Part shown: in pieces, positions 43,767 through 51,564 of the stretch
Numbering within the stretch: the stretch's first letter is position 1
How the letters are laid out: every line of letters starts with the position of its first letter
Assembly: GCA_046263755.1 (NCBI GenBank)
Contig: JBJYZC010000006.1
Span: 79,830 to 143,829 of the forward strand
Length of the DNA stretch: 64,000 nt
Direction: 5' to 3'
Source: Lachnocurva sp029100405
GTDB lineage: Bacteria; Bacillota; Clostridia; Lachnospirales; Lachnospiraceae
Notes under the pieces: generated by a model
The model's database searches: none
What the model saw: only the letters and a program-made list of their open reading frames with translations
Told to the model about the DNA's origin: nothing
Position numbers and translations under genes: made by a program

Positions 43767-45425
43767 ATGACAATTCATGAAGCAATCAAACAATATACCT
43801 TACAGAACCTTGGTCTGACGGCTGAGGAATATGATGCCTTAAAGGACCAGACCTTCGGCATGAACGAGAAGGTCAAGAAGAAATTCTATGCCATTGTAAA
43901 GAATTCTGACCACATCGACATCTTAGGCGACTATGACTGTGATGGTGTGACATCCACCTACATCATGTACAAGCTGATGACGAGTACTTTCCATAAGGAC
44001 ACGGGATTTTTGATCCCGAACCGGATCACCGATGGCTATGGCATCAAAGAAAGCCTGATTGACCGTCTGTATGAACGGCGAAAGGATGCCATCGAAAAAG
44101 GGGAAACCTGCACCATTGTGACGGTCGATAACGGCATTGCAGGGGCAGAACCCATTGCCTATGCAAAGAAACTGGGATTCCGTGTCATTGTGACCGACCA
44201 CCATGAACAGGGACGAAACGAAGTTCCAAAAGCAGACCTTTGCATTGATCCAAAAGCCAAGGACTGCAATCCCTTCGACTATGACGGTTATTGCGGTGCA
44301 GGAGTCGCCTATAAAATTGCAGAACAATTCGTGAAAAATCCGAAATTCTTACGACATCTTCGTGCTTTTGCTGCCTTGGGTACGGTCGCCGATGTCATGG
44401 AGCTGACGGGAGACAATTACAAGATCGTGAAAGAGGGACTGACCGAACTCTCCAATAAGATTCTTCCGACCCCCTTCCGGCTCTTGGCAGAAGCCTACAA
44501 CCAGATGCCGAATCGGGAATTTGAATGGGAAGACATTACTGAGAAGGACTTTGGATTCCTGTTTGGCCCGATCATCAACGCCCAGTCCCGCATGGACGAT
44601 AGCGGAGCGGCCAAGGCAGAGAGCTACCTTCTGCACCCGACCAAAGAGGTTGCAGAGCAGATGGTACAGGTCAATGAAGCACGAAAGGACCTGACCAAGA
44701 CCCTGTATGCCGACATTGAAAAGAACATTCAGGAAACAGGCTTGAAATCCCCCTTATGGGTTTACGTTCCAAACATCAATGAGGGAATCATCGGTATTCT
44801 GGCCGGAAATGTGACCGAACGGTTCGGTGTCCCCTGCATTATCCTGACCGACACGCAGGATGAAAAGGTCTTGAAGGGTTCAGCACGGTCGATCCCCGGA
44901 TTTAACATCTTTGACTATCTGTGCGGACTGCCCGAGGACTATTTTGCAGGATTTGGCGGTCATGCCGGTGCCGCCGGATTGTCGGTCTATCGGGACAAAC
45001 TGGAAGAAATTCAGAATCTCCCCGACTTGTCCGTTTATGCCGAGCATGACCATCTGGAGCCGGACTTCACCATTAACCAAGACGAGATGGAAGAATGTTA
45101 TCAGGCACTTCGGGAGTTTGCCCCCTTCGGACAGGGCAATCCTGCTCCCCTCTTCGGTGTTCACATGAATCCCATGGAAAAGAAACCCTATCTGTGCGGA
45201 AGTGACAAGAATACTGCCCTCTTCTTTGGCGACCATGGAAAGGTGACGGTGTTCCGATATAAGGAAATGCTTGGTGACTTAAACCCAGACAAACCATTCC
45301 TTGCCGTTGGAGAATTGAATGCAGAACGGTACAAAGGCAATAAGGGAATCAATCTGATCGCCAGCGAACTGGAAGACGAAAAGGTGTTGGAGAAGGTCAG
45401 GGAGTCAAACTTGCATATACGTTGA
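43767..45425 (+). CDS. recJ: RecJ-type single-strand DNA exonuclease
   Basis: 552 residues. The DHH phosphoesterase motifs are in order: GDYDCDG (motif I, about 52-58), TVDNG, TDHHE (about 147-151), and GAGVAYK. The DHHA1 region has FGGHAGAAG (about 394-402). RecJ digests ssDNA 5' to 3' in recombination repair. Beside dnaE it suggests a DNA-processing cluster. The start has ACAAGGAGAAATC upstream. Confidence 0.95.
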   Translation: MTIHEAIKQYTLQNLGLTAEEYDALKDQTFGMNEKVKKKFYAIVKNSDHIDILGDYDCDGVTSTYIMYKLMTSTFHKDTGFLIPNRITDGYGIKESLIDRLYERRKDAIEKGETCTIVTVDNGIAGAEPIAYAKKLGFRVIVTDHHEQGRNEVPKADLCIDPKAKDCNPFDYDGYCGAGVAYKIAEQFVKNPKFLRHLRAFAALGTVADVMELTGDNYKIVKEGLTELSNKILPTPFRLLAEAYNQMPNREFEWEDITEKDFGFLFGPIINAQSRMDDSGAAKAESYLLHPTKEVAEQMVQVNEARKDLTKTLYADIEKNIQETGLKSPLWVYVPNINEGIIGILAGNVTERFGVPCIILTDTQDEKVLKGSARSIPGFNIFDYLCGLPEDYFAGFGGHAGAAGLSVYRDKLEEIQNLPDLSVYAEHDHLEPDFTINQDEMEECYQALREFAPFGQGNPAPLFGVHMNPMEKKPYLCGSDKNTALFFGDHGKVTVFRYKEMLGDLNPDKPFLAVGELNAERYKGNKGINLIASELEDEKVLEKVRESNLHIR

Positions 45426-45439
45426 TGTGCGTATATAAT
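45411..45439 (+). promoter_or_regulatory. SigA-type promoter of the HipA-like locus
   Basis: TTGCAT, 17 nt, TATAAT. It starts inside the last codons of recJ and lies 42 nt before the next start codon. This separates the toxin locus from the recJ operon. Confidence 0.75.
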
Positions 45440-45480
45440 AAGAACAGAACAAATTAATCTGTTTTTTAGAAGGAAACAAC

Positions 45481-45699
45481 ATGCTTTACGCCGAAAAATT
45501 GGATGAAGAAACAAAAGAGGATTACGAGACCTATCGAAACGCCTTATCTCGATATCAAAAAGACCCAAGTACAGATATGCACTATGAGCTTTTGTGTGCT
45601 TATCAGGATCTCTTTAATGATCTAAAAATGCTTCGATCCGTTCATCGTATTTCAGATGCGGAATTTGAAGCGCTTAGAAGGGAAATTGATAATGCGTGA
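45481..45699 (+). CDS. Small protein of the HipA-like locus (72 aa)
   Basis: Helical and acidic, begins MLYAEKLDEETKEDYETY. It overlaps the kinase start by 8 nt and shares its promoter. It may be an accessory part of the toxin-antitoxin locus, as three-gene hip systems exist, but it does not resemble the HipA N-terminal subdomain. Confidence 0.6.
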   Translation: MLYAEKLDEETKEDYETYRNALSRYQKDPSTDMHYELLCAYQDLFNDLKMLRSVHRISDAEFEALRREIDNA

Positions 45700-47020
45700 A
45701 TTTCTGAACAATATTAATGCTCACATCATGAAAGAAGAATTCAATATATATAGTGGATCGGAAAAGAAGAAAACGCTTTTGATGGATGATGGTCAACGAT
45801 ATATGTTAAAATTCCCAGACCCAACACGAGAAAGGAAATTGCGGCTTTCTTATATTAATAATGCTGTTTCAGAATATCTTGGATGCCATGTTTATCAGAC
45901 AATTGAAATTCCTGCTCAGAACACATCGCTTGGAATCTATACCACAGAAGCGGGAAAGCAAAAGATTGCATGCTTGTGTCGAGATTTTAGAAATGATGGA
46001 ATTGTTCTACACGAGGCAGAAAAATTAATCCTATCTTCTATTGATTCTGATGTGCAAAACATTGTGACACCGTCCACGGTAAAAGAACTTCTAAAGAAAA
46101 CTGTAAATGATTGGCAAACAGCATGGAAAAGGTATTGCGATATGACGATTGTAGATTCCTTAATCGGAAACACGGACCGTCATAATGGGAATTGGGGGCT
46201 TGCAGAATATCCAAATCATACAATTGGCATGGCACCCGTCTTTGACTGCGGATCTTCCTTTTCTCCTTTGCTTTCCGATGAAGAGTTATCTGAAAAGGTA
46301 GCCAATCGAGAAGCACTCACAGTAAAATCTGCACTACGAGACGAAAATACACACAAGAAATTATCCTTTGCCGAAATCTTAAACGGTCGTGAGCCAGAAA
46401 TTCTTCGAGCAGAACGAAGGATTATTCCAAAAATTTCTCTTCGGGCAATCAACGATGTGATTGACAGTATCCCTTATATTTCCGAAAGGAGAAAGGAGTT
46501 TTACAAGTCGTTGGTTTCTGTTCGATATGAGAAACTGTTGATCCCGGCCTTGGAAAAAGATCTGTCTATTCAAAAGACGGACGAATACAAACAATGGAAT
46601 TCTAAAGTAATTGCTAAGATTTTTGAACTCCATATTTCGGCACTTTGCCAATTGCCCGAAAATTGTGACACACAAATTACTATTAATCATCACGATTTCG
46701 TTGCAAGGCGAAATGGTGATTATCTCTTTCTGATGAACAACCAAGAAGAATGCAATGGTCTCATTCGCCTTACAAAAACAAATTTAAATATCTGTAAATT
46801 TGTTCAATGTATGAGAAACTTAGGATGTCCAATTAATATCCACGACATCATTTTAGAGACAAGAAACGAAGCTTCGAATGTTGAAAAATCGGAATGTCAG
46901 AATGTAAACGCAACAGGTACTGTTGAAAACAGGGTAGATACCATTCCTACTGCTTCGGCATGCGATCTGCTTGACGAGGAGGAAACCATCGATATGGACG
47001 ATATCGAGGAAGAACGATGA
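45692..47020 (+). CDS. HipA-like Ser/Thr kinase, putative toxin
   Basis: 442 residues from ATG 45692 (AAGGGAAATTG upstream). Kinase-fold motifs: YMLKFP (nucleotide-binding Lys near 33), the catalytic GNTDRHNGNWG (about 158-168) and the metal-binding FDCGSSF (about 184-190). The usual N-terminal HipA subdomain is missing, as in HipT or CtkA-like short kinases. About 110 extra residues follow the kinase core and end in DDIEEER. HipA toxins phosphorylate tRNA-synthetase-type targets and arrest growth. The XRE gene downstream overlaps by ATGA and is the likely antitoxin. Confidence 0.8.
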   Translation: MREFLNNINAHIMKEEFNIYSGSEKKKTLLMDDGQRYMLKFPDPTRERKLRLSYINNAVSEYLGCHVYQTIEIPAQNTSLGIYTTEAGKQKIACLCRDFRNDGIVLHEAEKLILSSIDSDVQNIVTPSTVKELLKKTVNDWQTAWKRYCDMTIVDSLIGNTDRHNGNWGLAEYPNHTIGMAPVFDCGSSFSPLLSDEELSEKVANREALTVKSALRDENTHKKLSFAEILNGREPEILRAERRIIPKISLRAINDVIDSIPYISERRKEFYKSLVSVRYEKLLIPALEKDLSIQKTDEYKQWNSKVIAKIFELHISALCQLPENCDTQITINHHDFVARRNGDYLFLMNNQEECNGLIRLTKTNLNICKFVQCMRNLGCPINIHDIILETRNEASNVEKSECQNVNATGTVENRVDTIPTASACDLLDEEETIDMDDIEEER

Positions 47021-47241
47021 CGAGCCCTTTAAAACGAATCCTATCCGAAAGAGGGATGTCACTAAAGAAATTTGCGGAACTCTCGGGTCTGTCCGCCCGA
47101 TCCTTAGAACCCTATCTGGCGGGAAGGAAAGACTTCCGGAACGCCAGAGCTTGGCAGGCTGTTCGTGTTGCAGATGCCCTTGGCATTGACATTCATGAAC
47201 TTTTTTGTGACAAAGAAGAAAAAAGATCCCATGAACTTTAG
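47017..47241 (+). CDS. XRE-family regulator, likely antitoxin of the HipA-like kinase
   Basis: 74 residues. The HTH reads MSLKKFAELSGLSARSLEPYLAG, followed by ADALGIDIHELF, typical of XRE proteins. The start overlaps the kinase stop. HipB-type antitoxins are XRE proteins that neutralise the kinase and repress the operon. The gene order (kinase first) is the reverse of classical hipBA. Confidence 0.75.
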   Translation: MTSPLKRILSERGMSLKKFAELSGLSARSLEPYLAGRKDFRNARAWQAVRVADALGIDIHELFCDKEEKRSHEL

Positions 47242-47333
47242 TTGTGAGGGTGCCGATACCGGGGAAAGAGAGGGATCATTCTGATCGCCAATGAACAGGA
47301 CGAAGGCCCTCTTCGAAAAAAGGAGAAAGATAC

Positions 47334-47759
47334 ATGACAGAACGAGAGATTTTGGAAATGCCAGAGTATATTCGAGACGCAACGCTTCTTTATATCAAAC
47401 GGAGAAAATATGCAATAAATCATCCGGAATATACCTTGACAGATTGTGATTATGTAGACTATCAGACGGACATCAACAATGCAGAGGTCAATGATATGAT
47501 CTCTTCGGAAGAAGCATGGCGTCTTCGGGATGAGGTATTGAACGGAACGTATGACAAGGATTGCGAGAGAAACGACCGATACGACAAGAATTCGTTTTGC
47601 GATGGTATAAAGATGCAGCACTACAGAGACCACATGGCAGAATTGGAACAGGAACAGGCACTAGATCCTGTGACCTTGGACCGGGGAGACCCTTATCGGA
47701 ATGTGCGGGATGATGACCAGAACGGTCAGTATGACTACATGGAAGACAGGGACAAGTAA
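47334..47759 (+). CDS. Hypothetical protein (141 aa)
   Basis: Begins MTEREILEMPEYIRDATLLYI and is Asp/Tyr-rich towards the end (GQYDYMEDRDK). AAAAGGAGAAAG precedes the start, 92 nt after the XRE gene. No family recognised. A terminator follows directly. Confidence 0.6.
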   Translation: MTEREILEMPEYIRDATLLYIKRRKYAINHPEYTLTDCDYVDYQTDINNAEVNDMISSEEAWRLRDEVLNGTYDKDCERNDRYDKNSFCDGIKMQHYRDHMAELEQEQALDPVTLDRGDPYRNVRDDDQNGQYDYMEDRDK

Positions 47760-47762
47760 GAC

Positions 47763-47793
47763 AAAAGAGAGGTTTTACACCTCTCTTTTCTTT
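47763..47793 (+). terminator. Terminator
   Basis: AAAAGAGAGG, loop TTTTACA, CCTCTCTTTTCTTT. Ends the HipA-like locus transcript. Confidence 0.85.
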
Positions 47794-47830
47794 ATGACCG
47801 ATGGAGTAACGATTCGTTACCCCATGACAA

Positions 47831-47865
47831 TAAAAAAGAGGGACCCAACTCGTCAGGTTCCCTCT
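47831..47865 (-). terminator. Terminator of the NADAR operon
   Basis: Minus strand AGAGGGAACC...GGTCCCTCT followed by TTTTTTATTG. Confidence 0.8.
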
Positions 47866-47945
47866 AGGTGGTGTCCGAAGACCGCCACCGCAATTCCAAT
47901 CCTTAATATAGCACAAATTCAGGCAATGTGCAAGGTACTGCCCCA

Positions 47946-48392
47946 TCAAAAGAATCTTTGATCCAGTTTCTCTGCTGCGTTTGGAATAGACGCTTCATGG
48001 AGCGGAGAGAACAATTTTGCCAGTTCCTTTGCCGGGCATCGGTAGCTCATGACTCTGGAAGACCGATTGTATTTCCATTGCCAGTAGGTATAAATGTCCG
48101 CCATCCAATGCAAGAGAACATCATCTGCTTTTTCGCCCGGATCACAAGCATCCAAAGGAACGCTATGGTAGACCTGTTTCCATCCCTTCATGAGAGCAGA
48201 CCAGTTTCCCTCATCCATTTTTTGACGGATGTCGGAAAATCGAAGGAAAGCGTCAATTTGCTGATAGATGTCCAAGTCGTTGATTTCGTTCATTTGAATG
48301 AACACCAAACGAATCAGATTCATGGTTCCTTCCAGATATTCTTTTGGATAGGCCGGATGTTTTCCACCGGTTTCACATAACAGAAGTCCCAT
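47946..48392 (-). CDS. Hypothetical third gene of the ADP-ribosyltransferase/NADAR operon (148 aa)
   Basis: ATG 48392 follows GAAAGGGAGCG, contributed by the end of the upstream gene. Helical, begins MGLLLCETGGKHPAYPKEYL, with LLHWMADIYTYWQWKY (about 96-111). No family recognised. In similar loci the small neighbour of DUF3990 is an immunity or adaptor protein, so this is a candidate partner. Confidence 0.6.
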   Translation of the reverse strand: MGLLLCETGGKHPAYPKEYLEGTMNLIRLVFIQMNEINDLDIYQQIDAFLRFSDIRQKMDEGNWSALMKGWKQVYHSVPLDACDPGEKADDVLLHWMADIYTYWQWKYNRSSRVMSYRCPAKELAKLFSPLHEASIPNAAEKLDQRFF

Positions 48393-48393
48393 A

Positions 48394-49149
48394 TTATCGC
48401 TCCCTTTCTTCTTCTGATGTCTCTTTATCTTCCTCTTTACTTCCAACTTCCCCTTTGATTTCCGGGGCATAATACTTGTAAATTGGATCATATACAAAGT
48501 GTGTTTTTACAGCTTCCTGTGCCGTAATCCCGCTTGGCCGGAAGCCATTTAGAACAATCTGAGATGATCGGTTTCGAAGGAACCGGGAAACATCCATTCT
48601 GGCTTTGACTTCTGCTTGGTTTTGATAACCCTCAGAGATGCCGAATTTCTGATAACCACGATATTCCAAAGCATCAAAAGCTTTTTGACTTTTAATGAAA
48701 TATTGCAGTCCAAAATGCCCTTCCCGAAACAGTCGATCCATTTCGTCTACATTGATTTCATTTTGTAAAAAAGCATCCACAATATCAGAATAACTGTCAT
48801 CTGCACGATAACCGACTACGATGTCTGCCTTAGACAGATCGGCCCTGTATTGATTGGATAGCTCACGTCCCAAGAGCATGGCTCTTTCTCCTCTGGCACC
48901 CCGATTTGCCACAATTTCCGCAATCCAAGATAAAGGACCATACTGATCCAGATTAACTACATTTAATTTGGTTTCGTCTATCTCATAAGCATTGACGTAT
49001 GCAACGGTAGAACTATAAGACATAGCCCAAGCGACTGCCTGTTGAAAGTCTTGTGTGGTATAGAATCCGGAACCATAATCGTTATCCTGTTTTCCAAAAC
49101 CAAACAGCGGTTTCGCTAAAACATGGTCATTTCCGTGATAAAGAATCAT
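48394..49149 (-). CDS. DUF3990-type ADP-ribosyltransferase-like protein, putative toxin
   Basis: 251 residues. The N-terminus LYHGND...P..G.GKQDNDYGSGFYTTQDFQQAVAWA (about 3-42) is the DUF3990 signature: a ribosyltransferase-like fold with YHG, GxGFYxT and a following Ala-x-x-Trp-Ala helix. DUF3990 proteins occur in toxin-antitoxin-like pairs. The overlap with a NADAR gene (23 nt) makes an ADP-ribosylating toxin with a reversing antitoxin the most likely reading. It ends ETSEEERER. The catalytic Glu cannot be assigned by eye. Confidence 0.75.
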   Translation of the reverse strand: MILYHGNDHVLAKPLFGFGKQDNDYGSGFYTTQDFQQAVAWAMSYSSTVAYVNAYEIDETKLNVVNLDQYGPLSWIAEIVANRGARGERAMLLGRELSNQYRADLSKADIVVGYRADDSYSDIVDAFLQNEINVDEMDRLFREGHFGLQYFIKSQKAFDALEYRGYQKFGISEGYQNQAEVKARMDVSRFLRNRSSQIVLNGFRPSGITAQEAVKTHFVYDPIYKYYAPEIKGEVGSKEEDKETSEEERER

Positions 49150-49606
49150 ATATTTCCCTTTCTTGCTTGAGTTCCTGTTGTCGTGCTCTTTCTTCCATCA
49201 GAATCTGTCCTAACAGGTTTTGTCCATGCCAAGTTCCATCGCTTGCCTGCACCATACCCCAAGTCTTATCATTCCAAGTGTTTCCTTCGATTAGAATGAC
49301 GTTTCCCGTAGCACAGAGCCTGTCCGACAATTCCGGATGCTGACGAAACTTTTCATGAACCAAGTCTCGCATGACAGATACTTTAACCTTTTCCCAGTCG
49401 TGTCGAAGAGGGATTGACCGTCCGAACCGCCGGGCGTCTCCGGGAGATAGAGAGGAGAACTGCTTTTGTAGTTCAGGGTCAGTCGTCTTTTGTGCCTGAA
49501 AAGCCACTTCGTTGCTCGGATAGGTGATTCCGTGATAAAGGACAGGGGCAGGATAATAATTGGACAGAAACCAATACTGATCTTGAAAGGTGGTAATAAG
49601 TTCCAT
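49127..49606 (-). CDS. NADAR-family (YbiA-like) protein, putative ADP-ribose-removing antitoxin
   Basis: 159 residues covering the NADAR fold: FLSNYYPAPV (about 13-22), YPSNEVAFQAQK (about 29-40), SLSPGDARRFGRSIPLRHDW, MRDLVHEKF, and IEGNTWNDKTWGM. NADAR enzymes recognise ADP-ribose-type nucleotides; some remove ADP-ribose from guanine and act as antitoxins to DarT-type toxins. It overlaps the DUF3990 gene downstream. Confidence 0.85.
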   Translation of the reverse strand: MELITTFQDQYWFLSNYYPAPVLYHGITYPSNEVAFQAQKTTDPELQKQFSSLSPGDARRFGRSIPLRHDWEKVKVSVMRDLVHEKFRQHPELSDRLCATGNVILIEGNTWNDKTWGMVQASDGTWHGQNLLGQILMEERARQQELKQEREIYDSLSRK

Positions 49607-49673
49607 TCAAGCACCTCATTTCAATTTGGTCATTTGTCATTCAATTTCGTCATTTGCTACGAATATGACAAAA

Positions 49674-49892
49674 TTAAACTTCGTCCTTTGTTTCTTCGTC
49701 CACAAACGACACCTTCAACCTGCACCCGAGGACTTCCGCAATCCGTTCCAGTTCGGACTGCTTGAAGTCGCACCGTGTCATCTTGTTGGACAGATTCTGT
49801 CTGGTCTGCTTGGTTCCCCTTGCAATGTCCCCCATGGTCATGCCTTTTCTGTGTGCAAGGAATCGGATCTTCTCCGATGTGTTCATTTCCAT
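49674..49892 (-). CDS. XRE-family regulator of the NADAR operon
   Basis: 72 residues. The HTH reads KGMTMGDIARGTKQTRQNLSNKM, followed by ERIAEVLGC. GAGGTAATTC lies before ATG 49892; an in-frame ATG two codons later is also possible. It is probably the autorepressor of the operon and may be an antitoxin component. Confidence 0.75.
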   Translation of the reverse strand: MEMNTSEKIRFLAHRKGMTMGDIARGTKQTRQNLSNKMTRCDFKQSELERIAEVLGCRLKVSFVDEETKDEV

Positions 49893-49897
49893 GTGAA

Positions 49898-50104
49898 TTA
49901 CCTCACTATTACAAATTGTTTGAAGGAATCTTCATCAATCACAAACTCAGCCGTTTCACCAAGGCGGTTTACGTCCCTTGCGATAATCTGCATCGTTTGG
50001 AAAAGGGTTTTTTGTGATGCGACATAAGATTGGATTCTCAGATCGTCAGTACGCAGGCGGATGTTCTTTCCCTTTTTATCCATTTTCGTCATCGTAATTA
50101 CCAT
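49898..50104 (-). CDS. Small protein heading the NADAR operon (68 aa)
   Basis: ATG 50104 (MVITMTKMDKKGKNIRLRTD) is preferred to the ATG 12 nt upstream because AAGGGATGG is then at normal spacing. The product resembles the small arc/CopG-like or plasmid-type partner proteins found beside XRE genes, but no motif is decisive. Confidence 0.55.
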   Translation of the reverse strand: MVITMTKMDKKGKNIRLRTDDLRIQSYVASQKTLFQTMQIIARDVNRLGETAEFVIDEDSFKQFVIVR

Positions 50105-50147
50105 TGCTTGTGCCATCCCTTCTGTTTGGCTATTTCTTACACCTATT

Positions 50148-50176
50148 ATTCTACATGATACACTTTATAATGTCAA
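50148..50176 (-). promoter_or_regulatory. SigA-type promoter of the NADAR operon
   Basis: Minus strand TTGACA, 17 nt, TAGAAT. An ideal -35 and good spacing. Confidence 0.8.
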
Positions 50177-50249
50177 GTTGAAACAGAACCTTTCTTTTTT
50201 TACCATTTCCTTCCCGCTTTAAAAAAAATAAAAATAAATTCGTAAAAAC

Positions 50250-50280
50250 CTGTCATTTTCTTCTTTTTTTACGAATAGAA
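50250..50280 (+). promoter_or_regulatory. Element promoter motif, copy P14
   Basis: CTGTC (50250-50254), 16 nt, ACGAATAGAA (50271-50280), 35 nt before the next start. Confidence 0.7.
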
Positions 50281-50315
50281 CAAATGAAGAGAAAGGCACA
50301 GAAAGGAGAAATGGT

Positions 50316-50741
50316 ATGAAGAATGAAGCAGTAGAAACCGATGATTTTGCAATTGACATGACACAGTTAAGCCCGACCGGATTCCGCGGGGCAAACAAAA
50401 ACGAAATGCTTGGCACGCTCTTCAATCTTTCGAAGGCTGCACAGACGATACACCCCGCTGCGATCTTCTTTTTGGACGAAATCGACAAAAAGATGAAACC
50501 GAACTATGACGGATTCGGAAAGAACGTCAATGCCGATGTTCAGGACGATCTTCTGACCATGTTGGAAGGATCGGCGGTGACGGTGCAGCGTGGAACGATC
50601 TTTACGGATAAAGTCCTTTTCATTGGACTGGGTTCCTTCGATGCCTTTCGAAAAGAGCGTGAAGAAAAAACGGCAAAGGTTGGTTTTTCTGCACAGGATT
50701 TGTCCGAAGAGGAAAAGCATTTCACCTACGTCACACGTTGA
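50316..50741 (+). CDS. ClpX-like AAA+ fragment with Walker B but no Walker A (141 aa)
   Basis: The sequence follows the middle of ClpX/HslU: DMTQLSPTGFRG, IFFLDEIDKKMKPNYD (Walker B, about 49-64), VQDDLLTMLEGSAVTV, and KVLFIGLGSFDAF. It begins just after where Walker A would be. The start has a strong AAAGGAGAA site and the element promoter P14, so the 5' end is not an obvious truncation. The 3' end runs into the tail of an unrelated small gene (50742-50946), so the locus is a chimera. It could be a remnant, or a small protein that joins and disturbs a host AAA+ ring. Confidence 0.6.
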   Translation: MKNEAVETDDFAIDMTQLSPTGFRGANKNEMLGTLFNLSKAAQTIHPAAIFFLDEIDKKMKPNYDGFGKNVNADVQDDLLTMLEGSAVTVQRGTIFTDKVLFIGLGSFDAFRKEREEKTAKVGFSAQDLSEEEKHFTYVTR

Positions 50742-50946
50742 TCCGAAATATTGTGCCGTTAGGATCAACCGCGAATGGCTTAATGTCGTGAACGGCGGGA
50801 AGTTGGCACCAAACCTTGACACCGTGATCTACAAGGTAAAGAGCCTTCCTCCTGCTTTCGGTAATCTTCCAAACAAGTATATGGGAATTGACGTAAATTC
50901 GGATGAGAAAGAACTGTTTTTCAACACGAATTACGTCACAGACTGA
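50742..50946 (+). pseudogene. 3' fragment of a small element gene fused behind the ClpX-like ORF
   Basis: In another frame the DNA encodes DPKYCAVRINREWLNVVNGG...VIYKVKSLPPAFGNLPNKYM...LFFNTNYVTD. This matches the C-terminal half of the gene at 51988 (CAVING..LWVVRAG...VKSLP...NFPNTY...LFFNVKF). No start codon with a site is present. It marks a recombination joint near 50740. Confidence 0.65.
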
Positions 50947-50965
50947 CGGTACAAAGAAAACATTG

Positions 50966-51000
50966 ACTGGAACTGCCCTCGCAACAGTTCCAGTTTTCTT
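50966..51000 (+). terminator. Terminator
   Basis: ACTGGAACTG, loop, CAGTTCCAGT then TTTTCTT. Confidence 0.85.
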
Positions 51001-51065
51001 ACACTTTCCCGTATGCTACAAAAAGTTTCTCTTTCCTTCTTTATCCATTTTCTTTCCGTCTCAGT

Positions 51066-51095
51066 TTGACAGGTTATATAAGAAAATGCTATTAT
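51066..51095 (+). promoter_or_regulatory. SigA-type promoter, duplicated copy 1
   Basis: TTGACA, 18 nt, TATTAT. The surrounding TTTTCTTTCC-TCTCAG...ATTATATAT sequence is repeated before 52459. Confidence 0.75.
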
Positions 51096-51148
51096 ATATT
51101 TGTTGAGAGGAAAGAAAAACGGTTGATTCCACAGAGAGGACAGACAAG

Positions 51149-51547
51149 ATGAAAAATCAGTCCGTGTTGTTGGCGAAAGAAACTGAAGATGGCTACATTT
51201 CGCTAGGAACAATCACACTCATGTCGGACAGGTCGAATGACGCTGATCAGACCGAAAGAGAAGAACGATGGAAAGGCAGAGCAATGAAAGAACAGTTCAT
51301 TTGGTTTACCGCCAAAGACGTAGACGGATGGGATGGAAACGACATCACCGTGGTTGCCAGAGTGTACGGCAAGGAATTGACAGACGGAACCATTGATCGA
51401 ATCAAGGATGCAATTTGGGATTACATGAACAACACAAACGAAAGCGACTGGGATATGGATGGATACCTTGACGCTGCACAAGGTCAGCTCGAAAAGGAAG
51501 GCTACAAGGTTGACTGGATCAAGGCAGATGCGGAAATCTTTATCTGA
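51149..51547 (+). CDS. Hypothetical protein (132 aa)
   Basis: Begins MKNQSVLLAKETEDGYISLG; later IWDYMNNTNESDWDMDGYLDAAQ. Soluble and acidic. GAGAGGACAGAC precedes the start. It is the first gene of a cluster of small genes with SigA-type promoters. No family recognised. Confidence 0.6.
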   Translation: MKNQSVLLAKETEDGYISLGTITLMSDRSNDADQTEREERWKGRAMKEQFIWFTAKDVDGWDGNDITVVARVYGKELTDGTIDRIKDAIWDYMNNTNESDWDMDGYLDAAQGQLEKEGYKVDWIKADAEIFI

Positions 51548-51564
51548 CCGAAAGGGAAAATAAT

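Noticed and set aside
50742..50946. Programmed frameshift joining the ClpX-like ORF to the next frame
   Set aside because: No slippery sequence is evident, and the second part is clearly the tail of another gene family, so recombination is simpler.
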